Shown: piece after piece, positions 8,651 through 17,365 of the stretch
How positions within the stretch are numbered: the first letter of the stretch is position 1
Layout: each line of letters starts with the position of its first letter
Assembly: GCA_033763995.1 (NCBI GenBank)
Contig: JANRJL010000094.1
Coordinates: 5,119-69,118, forward strand
Reading direction: 5' to 3'
DNA: 64,000 nt
From: GCA-2737725 sp033763995
GTDB taxonomy: Bacteria > Pseudomonadota > Alphaproteobacteria > Rhodospirillales > Rhodospirillaceae
Translations under genes and position numbers: made by a program
The notes under the pieces: model-generated
Told to the model about the DNA's origin: nothing
The model's input: the letters and a program-made list of their open reading frames with translations, nothing else
Databases searched by the model: none

Positions 8651-10672
8651 TCATATCTCGGCCATTTCTTCTTCGTCGGGCGCGCGTACCGGCAAGCGGA
8701 TGCGAATGGTGGTGCCGGCGTCGAGGCCCGAGCTCAAGGCCTCGATGGTGCCGCCATGGGCCTCGACGATGCCTTTGCATATCGCCAGCCCCAATCCCGT
8801 GCCGGGCACGGTCCGGTCGCGATGCTTGGCGCGGTAGAATTTGTCGAACACCGCGCCCAATTCCTCCGGCGCGATGCCGCGACCATGGTCGGTGACGTCG
8901 ATGACGACGTCCTCGCCCATGCGGCGCGCCGTCACCTGAATGTCGGACTCGATGGGAGCGTACTTGGCCGCGTTGTCGAGCACGTTGACCAACACGCTCT
9001 CCATCAGCACGAAGTCGACGTGCACCAACGGCAATCGATCGGCGATATCGACGTAAATCTCATGGTCCGTGAGCCGGCGTTGGCTGGCGTCCAGCGCGGT
9101 GGAGATCAAGTCGCCGACGTCGGCCCATTGGTAGCGCGGCACCAGCACGCCCGCTTCCAGCTTGTTCATCTGCAGCACGTTCTTGACGAAACGGTTAAGG
9201 CGTTCCGCCTCTTCAAGGATCGTGGCCAGCAACTCCCTGACGACATGCGGGCTGTAGGTCTCGCCATACGATTGCAGGCTCGAGGCCGAGCCGATGATCG
9301 ACGCCAAGGGCGTGCCGAAATCGTGCGAGATCGCCGACAACAGCGCCGAGCGCAGGCCCTCGGTTTGCGCCAATACCCGCGCGTTTTCCAGCTCCTGCTT
9401 GCGCAACGTGCGTTCCACCGCGATGGCGGCGATGCGGCAGAGCGATTCCACCAACCGGCGGAAAGCCTCGGTTTCCGTCAGGTCAACCGCGATGTTCTTG
9501 AGCACCAGCACCGCGATGCTGCCTTCGGGAATCGTCAGCGGGAAATAAAGCGTGCCGCCGCGATCGTGCTGGTCGGCCGGTAGCGACGCGATAGGTCGGG
9601 CGAACGCGTCGCGGGCGGCTTCGATTTCGTCGTTGGTCAGTTGGGCGGCGGGCGGACAGATCACTTGCAGAGCGGCGCGTTGCGATCTGGCGGCGGCCTC
9701 GGTGTTGGGTGCGCGAAACGGCGCCAAGAGAACGGCGTCGCATTCGAACAGGTCTTCGCTGTGGCGCACGATGGCGCGGTAGATGTCGGTGGTTTCCGCC
9801 GCGACGGCGATATCCCGCGTCAGTTGGAACATGGCGCGGGCCTCGAGGGCTTGGCGCTCGGCCCGTTGGGCCTGGCGGCGCAGGCCCGAGGCGAGATTGC
9901 TGGTGATGACCGCCACCACCAGGAACATCATCAGCAGTAAAATATTGTCGACGGACTTCAGCGCCAGGGCGAAGCGCGGCTCGAGGAAGAAGAAATCGAA
10001 CACCGCGACGCTGAACAACGAGGTGAACAGCGCCGCCGCGAGGCCGTAAACGCTGGCGCTATAAATCACCGCCGTCAGAAAAATCGGCGACAGGCTGGCA
10101 GCGGGCAGGGGGCCGTCCAGCCACTTGGCCGCCAGCGCCGCCAGACTGACGGCGAAGGCGCTGAGGACGTAGTCGTGGAACCAGGGCCGCTGAGCGTTCA
10201 GCCGCCATTCCAGGGTCGGCCAGAGTTGTGTGTAATGGCGCCGACGGCCCAGGTTTTGCGTCACGGGGGTTCGGGCCGTGGCCGCGAAGGTGGTGATGGC
10301 GTCAATCGTGCTTGTGCTGAGGCCCGCGTCCCACGGACGGTTTCGTGCTGGGCCCAGGATGATGCCGCCGATCGGCAGCGGACCCATCAGGGCCGCGATC
10401 AATTCCGAGGGTTTGTTCCAGGTGGCGATGTCGGCGTGCCAACGCGCCGCGAGGCGCTCGATGCGCGCCATGTCCGCTCCGCCGAACAGCAGACCGCGCA
10501 GGCCGGTTTGGCGGCGCAACACCAGACGCATGACGCCGCCGCGCTCGCGCACGATCCATGCGGCTTCGCGCATCAGCGCTTCCAAGTCGTGGTGCACGTC
10601 AAAAACCACCGCGATGACGCGCGGTGTTGACGTGGCCTCGCAGGACGTCGTTCCGGTCTCGCTTGACGTCAT
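8651..10672 (-). CDS. kdpD: Truncated KdpD-like sensor histidine kinase
   Basis: A 673-residue kinase. In order: a universal-stress-like domain (about 15-140), four membrane helices of the DUF4118 type (about 165-265, including LAALAAKWLDG and NILLLMMFLVVAVITSNL), a GAF-like segment (about 300-420), a HisKA phosphoacceptor SHDFGTPLASIIG (His about 450) and a HATPase with DHGRGI and GTGLGLAI. It lacks the N-terminal ~210-residue KdpD sensor domain with its Walker motifs that opens classical KdpD. The ATG at 10672 overlaps the znuB stop by four bases; the longer in-frame extension runs antisense-like across znuB and is not real. It is co-directional with kdpE. Confidence 0.85.
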   Translation of the reverse strand: MTSSETGTTSCEATSTPRVIAVVFDVHHDLEALMREAAWIVRERGGVMRLVLRRQTGLRGLLFGGADMARIERLAARWHADIATWNKPSELIAALMGPLPIGGIILGPARNRPWDAGLSTSTIDAITTFAATARTPVTQNLGRRRHYTQLWPTLEWRLNAQRPWFHDYVLSAFAVSLAALAAKWLDGPLPAASLSPIFLTAVIYSASVYGLAAALFTSLFSVAVFDFFFLEPRFALALKSVDNILLLMMFLVVAVITSNLASGLRRQAQRAERQALEARAMFQLTRDIAVAAETTDIYRAIVRHSEDLFECDAVLLAPFRAPNTEAAARSQRAALQVICPPAAQLTNDEIEAARDAFARPIASLPADQHDRGGTLYFPLTIPEGSIAVLVLKNIAVDLTETEAFRRLVESLCRIAAIAVERTLRKQELENARVLAQTEGLRSALLSAISHDFGTPLASIIGSASSLQSYGETYSPHVVRELLATILEEAERLNRFVKNVLQMNKLEAGVLVPRYQWADVGDLISTALDASQRRLTDHEIYVDIADRLPLVHVDFVLMESVLVNVLDNAAKYAPIESDIQVTARRMGEDVVIDVTDHGRGIAPEELGAVFDKFYRAKHRDRTVPGTGLGLAICKGIVEAHGGTIEALSSGLDAGTTIRIRLPVRAPDEEEMAEI

Positions 10673-11472
10673 CGCCGCCGTCCCGTGCTCACAAGGCCTC
10701 CCGCCACCAACGACAGAGCGAATAGAACGGTTGCCGCCGCCACGATGGCCGGACCCGAGGGCAGGTCCCAGCGCAGCGAGGCGCCAAGACCGCCCGCCAC
10801 CGCCAGCGCGCCCAGCACGATGGTGGCGCCGGCCATGGTTTCGGGGCCCCGCGCGAACCGGCGCGCCGCCGCCGTGGGGATCAGCAGCAGGGCCGTGATC
10901 AACAACACACCGACGATTTTCATGGCCAGCCCCACCGTCAGCGCGATCAGGATCATGAAAACGATATGCGTGCGTTCCACCGCCACGCCCTCGGCGCGGG
11001 CGAGGTCGGGGTGAACCGTGAGGGCCAGCAGCGAACGCCAAATCGCGGCCAAAGCGCCGAGGATCAGAACGGCGCCGCCGTAAATCCAAAGAATGTCGGT
11101 GTCCGAGACGGCCAGGATGTCGCCGAACAAGTAGCCCATGAGGTCGACGCGCACGGTGTCCATGAACCCCACGGCAATCAGGCCGAAGGACAGCGCGGCG
11201 TGAGACAAAATTCCCAGCAAGGTGTCGGTGGGCAGGCGGTGTTGGCGCTGCAGGCCCAGCAGTAAGGCCCCCACGGCGACGCACACCGCGATGACGCCGG
11301 CGATGGGGTCGAGGCCGAAGGCGAAGCCGGCCGCGACGCCCAGCAGCGCAGCATGGGACAGCGTATCGCCGAAATAAGCCATGCGCCGCCACACGATGAA
11401 ACAGCCCAAGGGGCCCGCTACCAGCGCGATGCCGATGCCGGCCATGAGGGCGCGCAGGATGAAATCGTCCAT
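10669..11472 (-). CDS. znuB: Zinc ABC transporter permease ZnuB
   Basis: A 267-residue inner-membrane permease of the ABC-3 family with about eight helices. Typical stretches are GPLGCFIVWRRMAYFGDTLSHAALLG, DTLLGILSHAALSFGLI and KIVGVLLITALLLIPTAAAR. It forms the channel of ZnuABC with ZnuC, fed by ZnuA. The start shares bases with the stop of znuC, and its stop overlaps the start of the KdpD-like gene, so all are translationally coupled. It is probably Zur-controlled from the operator at 12831. Confidence 0.92.
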   Translation of the reverse strand: MDDFILRALMAGIGIALVAGPLGCFIVWRRMAYFGDTLSHAALLGVAAGFAFGLDPIAGVIAVCVAVGALLLGLQRQHRLPTDTLLGILSHAALSFGLIAVGFMDTVRVDLMGYLFGDILAVSDTDILWIYGGAVLILGALAAIWRSLLALTVHPDLARAEGVAVERTHIVFMILIALTVGLAMKIVGVLLITALLLIPTAAARRFARGPETMAGATIVLGALAVAGGLGASLRWDLPSGPAIVAAATVLFALSLVAGGLVSTGRRR

Positions 11473-12281
11473 CAGCGATGGCCCCCATGATCGTGGTGAG
11501 CATGATCGTGACCTGCATGGTCGTGTCCATGATCATGGTGATGATGCTCGTGCACCACCTCGCCGTGGGGCGTGTGGCTGTGATCGTGCGTGTGCTTATA
11601 GAGCGCCAGCGTGCCCGCTCCGGCGGGGCCGAACAGACGCAGGAATTCCGGATCGCGGCTCACGTCGTCGGGGTGGCCCGAGCAGCAGACGTGAGCGTTG
11701 AGGCAATACACCCGCGTGGTCGCGGCCATGACGATGCTGAGGTCGTGCGAGACCAACAGCACGCCGCAGCCCGTGCGGTCGCGGATGCGCTGGATGATCT
11801 GGTAGCACTCCACCGCGCCGCCGACGTCGAGGTTTTGCGTCGGCTCGTCCAGCACCAGCAGGTGCGGCTCGCGCAGCAAGGCGCGGGCCAGCATCACGCG
11901 CTGCAACTCGCCGCCCGATAGCGTGTGAATGCTTTCGTCGATCAGGTCTTCGACGCCAACCTCGGCGAGAGCGGCGCGTAAACGCGCTTCATCGGCCGAG
12001 AGCGTCAGCGTCAGAATGCGCCGCACCGTGATGGGCAGCGCTTGGTCCACGGCGAAGCGTTGCGGCAGGTAGCCCACGCGCAAGCCCTCGCGCCGTGTCA
12101 CGCGGCCGGTATCGTTGCGTTCCAGACCGAGCGCCACCTTGACCAGCGATGATTTGCCCGCGCCGTTGGGCCCGATCAGCGTCACGATCTCGCCGTCGCC
12201 GACGGTCACGTCGACATGGTCGAGGATGGTCTTGCCATCGCGCACGACGCCGACGCCCAACAATTCGATCAAACTGGCCAT
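11472..12281 (-). CDS. znuC: Zinc ABC transporter ATPase ZnuC with His-rich tail
   Basis: A 269-residue ATP-binding subunit. Walker A is GPNGAGKSS (about 37-45), the signature is LSGGELQR, Walker B is LLVLDEPT, and the switch His is in LLVSHD. The last ~40 residues are an exceptionally His/Asp-rich tail (HEHHHHDHGHDHAGHDHAHH), likely a cytosolic zinc-binding or buffering segment; tails of this kind occur in some ZnuC proteins. It begins five bases after the TGA that would end a read-through Zur and is followed without a gap by znuB. Confidence 0.92.
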   Translation of the reverse strand: MASLIELLGVGVVRDGKTILDHVDVTVGDGEIVTLIGPNGAGKSSLVKVALGLERNDTGRVTRREGLRVGYLPQRFAVDQALPITVRRILTLTLSADEARLRAALAEVGVEDLIDESIHTLSGGELQRVMLARALLREPHLLVLDEPTQNLDVGGAVECYQIIQRIRDRTGCGVLLVSHDLSIVMAATTRVYCLNAHVCCSGHPDDVSRDPEFLRLFGPAGAGTLALYKHTHDHSHTPHGEVVHEHHHHDHGHDHAGHDHAHHDHGGHR

Positions 12282-12285
12282 GGTG

Positions 12286-12780
12286 TCACGATCCCCGGCA
12301 GTTGGGGCACAAGCCCATGACTTCGACCATGGCGCCTGAGGGTGCGAAGCCGCGCTACTTGGCGGCGCGCTCCACGCTGTTGTGGACGGCGTCGCTGGTG
12401 AGTTCGGCGACCGAATTGCACCGGGTGCAAATCAAGAACTGCCCGGTGTGCGCGCGCCCGGCGTGGCGGCAACCGATGTAAGCGTTGAGGCTGGACAGCC
12501 GATGGACCAGCCCATTTTCCATCAGGAACTCCAGCGCGCGGTAAACGGCCATGGGCGCGTTGCGCTCGCCGTGGGCGTTGAGCCGCGCGAGAATGTCGTA
12601 GGCACCGATGGGCGCGTGGTCGGCCCAGATGGCTTCCAGCACCCGGCGGCGAAAGGCCGTCAGCCGCGCGTTGCGTTTGCGGCAGACGTGATCGGCTTCC
12701 GCCATGGCGGCCGCGCCGCAAACGGCATGGTCGTGGTGCGGATCGGGAAAGTCGTGCGGCACGGCGGCGGCGCGCGGCAT
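12286..12780 (-). CDS. zur: Fur-family zinc regulator Zur, interrupted by an in-frame amber codon
   Basis: The uninterrupted frame encodes 141 residues and ends at TAG (12355-12357). It has the Fur winged helix (LTAFRRRVLEAIW, PMAVYRALEFL), the metal-binding stretch HRLSSLNAYIGC and the first structural Cys pair in FLICTRCNSV (Cys118, Cys121). Beyond the TAG the same frame continues for 22 codons, giving RGFAPSGAMVEVMGLCPNCRGS and then TGA at 12286-12288. That tail is what Zur proteins normally end with, including the second CxxC of the structural zinc site. A CAG to TAG change would explain it. This may be a real nonsense mutation, a sequencing error or read-through. The annotated span includes the tail. 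znuC starts five bases further on. Confidence 0.85.
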
Positions 12781-12830
12781 TCAAGGGTCCTGTGTTCGTT
12801 GGCATCGAGCGATTGAATCGCCGGGAATAG

Positions 12831-12847
12831 ATGTTATATCATAACAT
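12831..12847. promoter_or_regulatory. Palindromic Zur-type operator between zur and znuA
   Basis: ATGTTAT-ATC-ATAACAT is a perfect seven-base inverted repeat with a three-base centre. It lies 28 bases upstream of the znuA ATG and 50 bases upstream of the zur start, in the only gap of this divergent zinc locus. The AT-rich GTTAT...ATAAC form matches what is known of alphaproteobacterial Zur sites, so it likely controls both znuA and the zur-znuCB run. Confidence 0.85.
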
Positions 12848-12875
12848 ATCCGAGGGCCAATCGAGTTTGTGATTC

Positions 12876-13823
12876 ATGACGCACCTACTCAAGATGGCTT
12901 TGATTTCCGCGCTGGCCCTGGCGGCGTTGCTGGCGCAGCCGGCTTGGGCCGCGCCCAAGGTGGTCGTCTCGATCAAGCCCATCGCGTCCTTGGTCGAGGG
13001 CATCATGGCGGGCGTCGGCGTGCCCAGTGTCATCGTCGGCGGCGGGCAATCGATCCATACCTTCGCCATGAAGCCGTCGGACGCGCGTGCGCTGAATGAC
13101 GCCGACGTGGTGTTCTGGGTGGGCGAGGGACTCGAGACATTCCTCGCCAAACCCATTGCATCGCTGACCTCGGGCGCGACGGTCGTCGAACTCGTCGATA
13201 CACCCGGGCTCACGGTGCTCAAGAGCCGCGAGGGCGGCATGTGGGAATCTCATGCCGAAGAGCAAGCGGTTGACCATGGCCACGATCATGACCACGGCCA
13301 CGATTTCGACGGCCATATCTGGCTTGATCCCGCCAACGCCAAGGCCATGGTGAAGACGATTGAAATTGCGTTGTCTGAAGTTGATTCGACAAATGCACAA
13401 GCCTACGCGGCCAATGCGGCGGCGGTGTTGGCGCGGATCGATGCCCTGGATGCGGAGCTACGCCACGCGCTCGCGCCCATCAAGGCGCGGCCCTATGTCG
13501 TGTTCCACGACGGCTACCAATATTTTGAGCGTGCTTATGGTCTGAACGCCGTGGGTTCCATCACCGTGAGCCCCGAGCGCGCGCCGGGGGCCAAGCGCGT
13601 GGCCGAGGTGCGCGAAAAAATTGGATCCCTCAAGGCCGCCTGCGTCTTCGCCGAGCCGCAGTTCGAGCCGAAGCTGGTCGGCATGCTGATCGAGGGCACG
13701 GCGGCCAAGACCGGCACGCTGGACCCCGAGGCCGCGACCCTGCCGGCGGGGCCGGAGCTCTATTTCGACCTGATGCGGGGGCTCGCGCGGAATCTGACGG
13801 CGTGCTTGGCGCCGGCACCTTGA
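12876..13823 (+). CDS. znuA: Zinc ABC transporter substrate-binding protein ZnuA
   Basis: A 315-residue periplasmic zinc chaperone with a signal peptide ending near QPAWAA (residue 26). Metal-site residues are visible: His61 in GGQSIHTFAMKPSDA, His147 in DGHIWLDP after an acidic His-rich loop (DHGHDHDHGHDFDGH, about 133-147), His near VVFHDGYQYF, and a late Glu/Asp region. The His loop is typical of ZnuA from the cluster 9 binding proteins. It is transcribed divergently from zur, with the palindromic operator just upstream. It ends six bases before the convergent formyltransferase-like gene. Confidence 0.93.
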   Translation: MTHLLKMALISALALAALLAQPAWAAPKVVVSIKPIASLVEGIMAGVGVPSVIVGGGQSIHTFAMKPSDARALNDADVVFWVGEGLETFLAKPIASLTSGATVVELVDTPGLTVLKSREGGMWESHAEEQAVDHGHDHDHGHDFDGHIWLDPANAKAMVKTIEIALSEVDSTNAQAYAANAAAVLARIDALDAELRHALAPIKARPYVVFHDGYQYFERAYGLNAVGSITVSPERAPGAKRVAEVREKIGSLKAACVFAEPQFEPKLVGMLIEGTAAKTGTLDPEAATLPAGPELYFDLMRGLARNLTACLAPAP

Positions 13824-13829
13824 ATGCAT

Positions 13830-14531
13830 CTAGATTTTCTTACCGCCGCGCATCACCGCCGCGCCGTCGCGCTTTGGGGTCAATCGAAACTCGCGACCGA
13901 AGAGTTCCACGGATAGCGCATGGCGCGGGCCTTCGCCCACGGCGCGAAGCCGGCGCTTGAACTCGGCTTCCGTTGCGTTCGCTGGCAAGCGGCACAGCGC
14001 GTCGAAATCCGCGCGTCGCCGGATCGGTCCCGACCATGTCTCGGCGCAACGCGGCAGCGGAACGGCGACCTCGCGCAGCGGCGCGGCAAGTTTCTCGACA
14101 AGCGAGAGCATCGCGGCGTACGTCATTCCGTCCAGTGTTTCGCGATCAAAGTCGGCGGCAATGGGGAATCGCTCCACCGCGACGATGGGCCCGGAATCGA
14201 CCTCGGCGGTCATTTCATGGCAGGTCACGCCGAATGAGGTGGCTTGGTCGTAAAGGGCGAACACCGACGGAAACAGGCCGCGATAGTTCGGCGGTCCGGG
14301 ATGAAAGTTGTAGGCGGGGCCCGGCAGGGCCGCGAGGACGGCGTCGGGGACGATGACGCGGCCCGCAAAAGAAATCAGACGGGTGTGTTTGCTGTCTTGA
14401 GCAACCGCAGCCTCCAACTCCGCTCTCGAAAAGGCGAAATCGACGGCTGCGACTGCTCCGGTGGGCCGCAACTTGGCCGCGACATCTTCCGAAAATGCCT
14501 TATCCGTCAGTAGGATAATCCGCGATTCCAT
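13830..14531 (-). CDS. Formyltransferase-fold protein (methionyl-tRNA formyltransferase-like)
   Basis: A 233-residue protein of the formyl-transfer family, which uses N10-formyltetrahydrofolate. The catalytic-type stretch YNFHPGPPNYRGLFPSVFAL and a later EVDSGPIVAVERFPI are clear; the first contains the Asn and His expected of the fold. It is shorter than Fmt (about 310 aa) and lacks Fmt's usual C-terminal half, so it probably acts on a different substrate such as an amino-sugar or a free amine. A GTG at 14549 is an alternative start. It is convergent with znuA and divergent from the SUF regulator; the substrate is unknown. Confidence 0.65.
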   Translation of the reverse strand: MESRIILLTDKAFSEDVAAKLRPTGAVAAVDFAFSRAELEAAVAQDSKHTRLISFAGRVIVPDAVLAALPGPAYNFHPGPPNYRGLFPSVFALYDQATSFGVTCHEMTAEVDSGPIVAVERFPIAADFDRETLDGMTYAAMLSLVEKLAAPLREVAVPLPRCAETWSGPIRRRADFDALCRLPANATEAEFKRRLRAVGEGPRHALSVELFGREFRLTPKRDGAAVMRGGKKI

Positions 14532-14591
14532 GTCAGCCTTTTTAACCACGGCCCTGCTAGGGTCTTGAAACTGTCGCAGCGCAACATTATC

Positions 14592-14605
14592 ACTGTGTAA
14601 ACAGT
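14592..14605. promoter_or_regulatory. Palindrome in the promoter region of the SUF operon
   Basis: ACTGT-GTAA-ACAGT, a five-base inverted repeat with a four-base spacer, lies 61 bases upstream of the SUF regulator start. An AT-rich stretch with TATTAT at 14620-14625 follows and could be a -10 element. The palindrome is a candidate operator for the Rrf2-type regulator or for another factor acting on the divergent formyltransferase gene. Confidence 0.45.
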
Positions 14606-14665
14606 ACCGTTTTAGTCTATATTATACCGTCAAAGTCCGGCGGCATGTTCCGTCAGGAGAAAAAG

Positions 14666-15130
14666 ATGTTCAAAGTCAATAAGCTAACAGACTACGCCAT
14701 GGTCGTCCTGATCGATATTGCCTGCGCCGATGGCCGGCGCTCGGCACATCAGGTCTCGGACCACACCGGTTTGCCGCTGCCGACGGTGGCGAAGCTGATG
14801 AAAAGCCTGTGCCGGGCCGGATTGGTTGAATCCCAACGCGGCGCCACGGGCGGTTACTCCCTGGGCCGCGCCCAAGTCGAGATCACCGTGGCCGACGTCA
14901 TCCAGGCCGTCGAAGGGCCCATCGCGCTCACGGCTTGCGCCGACACCTCCGACGAGGAGTGCGGCATGGAGAACAGTTGCCCCGTGCAGGGGAAATGGAA
15001 CCGCGTCAACACCGCCGTGCGTGCGGCGCTGTCGCAGGTCACGCTGGCCGAAATGGTCGCCGATGTGGCGAGTTTCGGCATGACCGTGCCGCTCAAGTCC
15101 GCCCCTGTCCGGGCCGGCGCGCAAGGTTAG
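14666..15130 (+). CDS. Rrf2-family SUF operon regulator
   Basis: A 154-residue IscR-like winged-helix repressor that senses iron-sulfur cluster supply. The recognition region is LPLPTVAKLMKSLCRAGLVESQRGATGGY (about 37-64). Three cysteines that can ligate a cluster lie at 91, 99 and 105 (CADTSDEECGMENSC), the Rrf2 pattern. The ATG at 14666 has an AGGAGA ribosome site seven bases upstream; an earlier in-frame start at 14645 is less likely. It is the first gene of the SUF operon, 15 bases before sufB, so it probably represses its own operon when clusters are plentiful. It matches the SUF-specific regulators rather than IscR of the isc operon. Confidence 0.87.
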   Translation: MFKVNKLTDYAMVVLIDIACADGRRSAHQVSDHTGLPLPTVAKLMKSLCRAGLVESQRGATGGYSLGRAQVEITVADVIQAVEGPIALTACADTSDEECGMENSCPVQGKWNRVNTAVRAALSQVTLAEMVADVASFGMTVPLKSAPVRAGAQG

Positions 15131-15145
15131 CGCAGAGTTTCCGCC

Positions 15146-16600
15146 ATGGCCGTATCAACCCAAACCGCAGCCACCGTTCGCGATGTCGAAGCCTACAAGT
15201 ACGGCTTCGTGACCGACATCGAGAGCGAGCGCGCGCCCAAGGGCTTGAACGAAGACATCATCCGCTTCATTTCGGCCAAGAAAAAAGAACCGGCCTGGAT
15301 GCTGGAGTGGCGGCTGAAGGCCTTCCGCTATTGGCTCACCCTGGCCGACGCGGAACCGAAGTGGGCGAAGCTGCGCTACCCGAAAATCGACTACCAGGAC
15401 GCCTACTATTACGCCGCGCCCAAGCAGAAGCCCAAACTCGATAGTCTCGACCAGGTCGATCCGCAACTGCTGGAGACCTATAAAAAGCTCGGCATTCCGT
15501 TGCAGGAGCAGCAAATCCTCGCCGGCGTGGCGGTGGACGCCGTGTTCGACAGCGTCTCGGTGGCCACCACCTACAAGAAAAAGCTCAACGAGATGGGCGT
15601 GATCTTCTGCCCGATCTCCGAGGCCGTGCAAACGCACCCGGAGCTGGTGCAGAAGTACCTGGGCTCGGTCGTGCCCGTGGCCGACAACTTTTTCGCCACG
15701 CTCAACAGCGCGGTGTTCACCGACGGGTCCTTCGTCTACATCCCCAAGGGCCTGCGCTGCCCGATGGAATTGTCGACCTATTTCCGCATCAACGAGAAAA
15801 ACACCGGCCAGTTCGAACGCACCCTGATCATCGCCGACGAGGGCTCGTACGTGAGCTATCTCGAAGGCTGCACCGCGCCGCAGCGCGACGAAAACCAGCT
15901 TCATGCCGCCGTGGTGGAATTGGTGGCGCTGGACGACGCCGAGATCAAGTATTCCACCGTGCAGAATTGGTACCCCGGCGACAAGGACGGCAAGGGCGGC
16001 ATCTACAACTTCGTCACCAAGCGTGGCGCATGCCGTGGGCGCAACTCCAAGATCATGTGGACCCAAGTTGAAACGGGCTCGGCGATCACCTGGAAATATC
16101 CCAGCTGCATTCTGCAAGGCGACGGCTCGGTGGGCGAATTCTACTCGGTGGCCATCACCAACAATCGTCAGCAGGCCGATACCGGCACCAAGATGATTCA
16201 CATCGGCAAGAACACGCGCTCGAAGATCATCTCCAAGGGCATTTCCGCGGGCAAGTCGTCCAACACCTATCGCGGCTTGGTGCGCATCCAGGGCAAGGCC
16301 GACGGCGCGCGCAACTACACGCAATGCGACAGCCTGCTGATCGGGCACACCTGCGCGGCCCATACGGTGCCCTATATCGAGAACCGCAGCCCCACGGCGC
16401 TGACCGAGCACGAGGCCACCACCTCCAAAATCAGCGACGAGCAGCTGTTTTACTGCCTGCAGCGCGGCATGACGGAAGAAGAAGCCGTGTCGCTGATCGT
16501 CAACGGCTTCTGCAAGGAAGTCTTGCAAACGCTGCCGATGGAATTCGCCGTCGAGGCGCAGAAGCTGGTCGGCATCAGTCTTGAAGGAAGCGTTGGATAA
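15146..16600 (+). CDS. sufB: Fe-S cluster assembly scaffold SufB
   Basis: A 484-residue subunit of the SufBC2D scaffold complex that builds iron-sulfur clusters in the cytoplasm. Conserved landmarks include NTGQFERTLIIADEGSYVSYLEGCTAP, TVQNWYPGDKDGKGGIYNFVTKRG, SKIMWTQVETGSAITWKYPS and ISAGKSSNTYRGLV, with the conserved Cys of YTQCDSLLIG. Length is normal for the family. It starts 15 bases after the regulator, and sufC follows after five bases. Confidence 0.97.
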   Translation: MAVSTQTAATVRDVEAYKYGFVTDIESERAPKGLNEDIIRFISAKKKEPAWMLEWRLKAFRYWLTLADAEPKWAKLRYPKIDYQDAYYYAAPKQKPKLDSLDQVDPQLLETYKKLGIPLQEQQILAGVAVDAVFDSVSVATTYKKKLNEMGVIFCPISEAVQTHPELVQKYLGSVVPVADNFFATLNSAVFTDGSFVYIPKGLRCPMELSTYFRINEKNTGQFERTLIIADEGSYVSYLEGCTAPQRDENQLHAAVVELVALDDAEIKYSTVQNWYPGDKDGKGGIYNFVTKRGACRGRNSKIMWTQVETGSAITWKYPSCILQGDGSVGEFYSVAITNNRQQADTGTKMIHIGKNTRSKIISKGISAGKSSNTYRGLVRIQGKADGARNYTQCDSLLIGHTCAAHTVPYIENRSPTALTEHEATTSKISDEQLFYCLQRGMTEEEAVSLIVNGFCKEVLQTLPMEFAVEAQKLVGISLEGSVG

Positions 16601-16605
16601 CCGCC

Positions 16606-17358
<753 letters not shown>

Positions 17359-17365
17359 ACCCGTC

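Noticed and set aside
10673..11536. Long N-terminal extension of the KdpD-like protein (to 11536)
   Set aside because: It is read in another frame across znuB and is Arg/Pro/Gly-rich shadow sequence. The ATG at 10672, which overlaps the znuB stop, gives the family-like protein.
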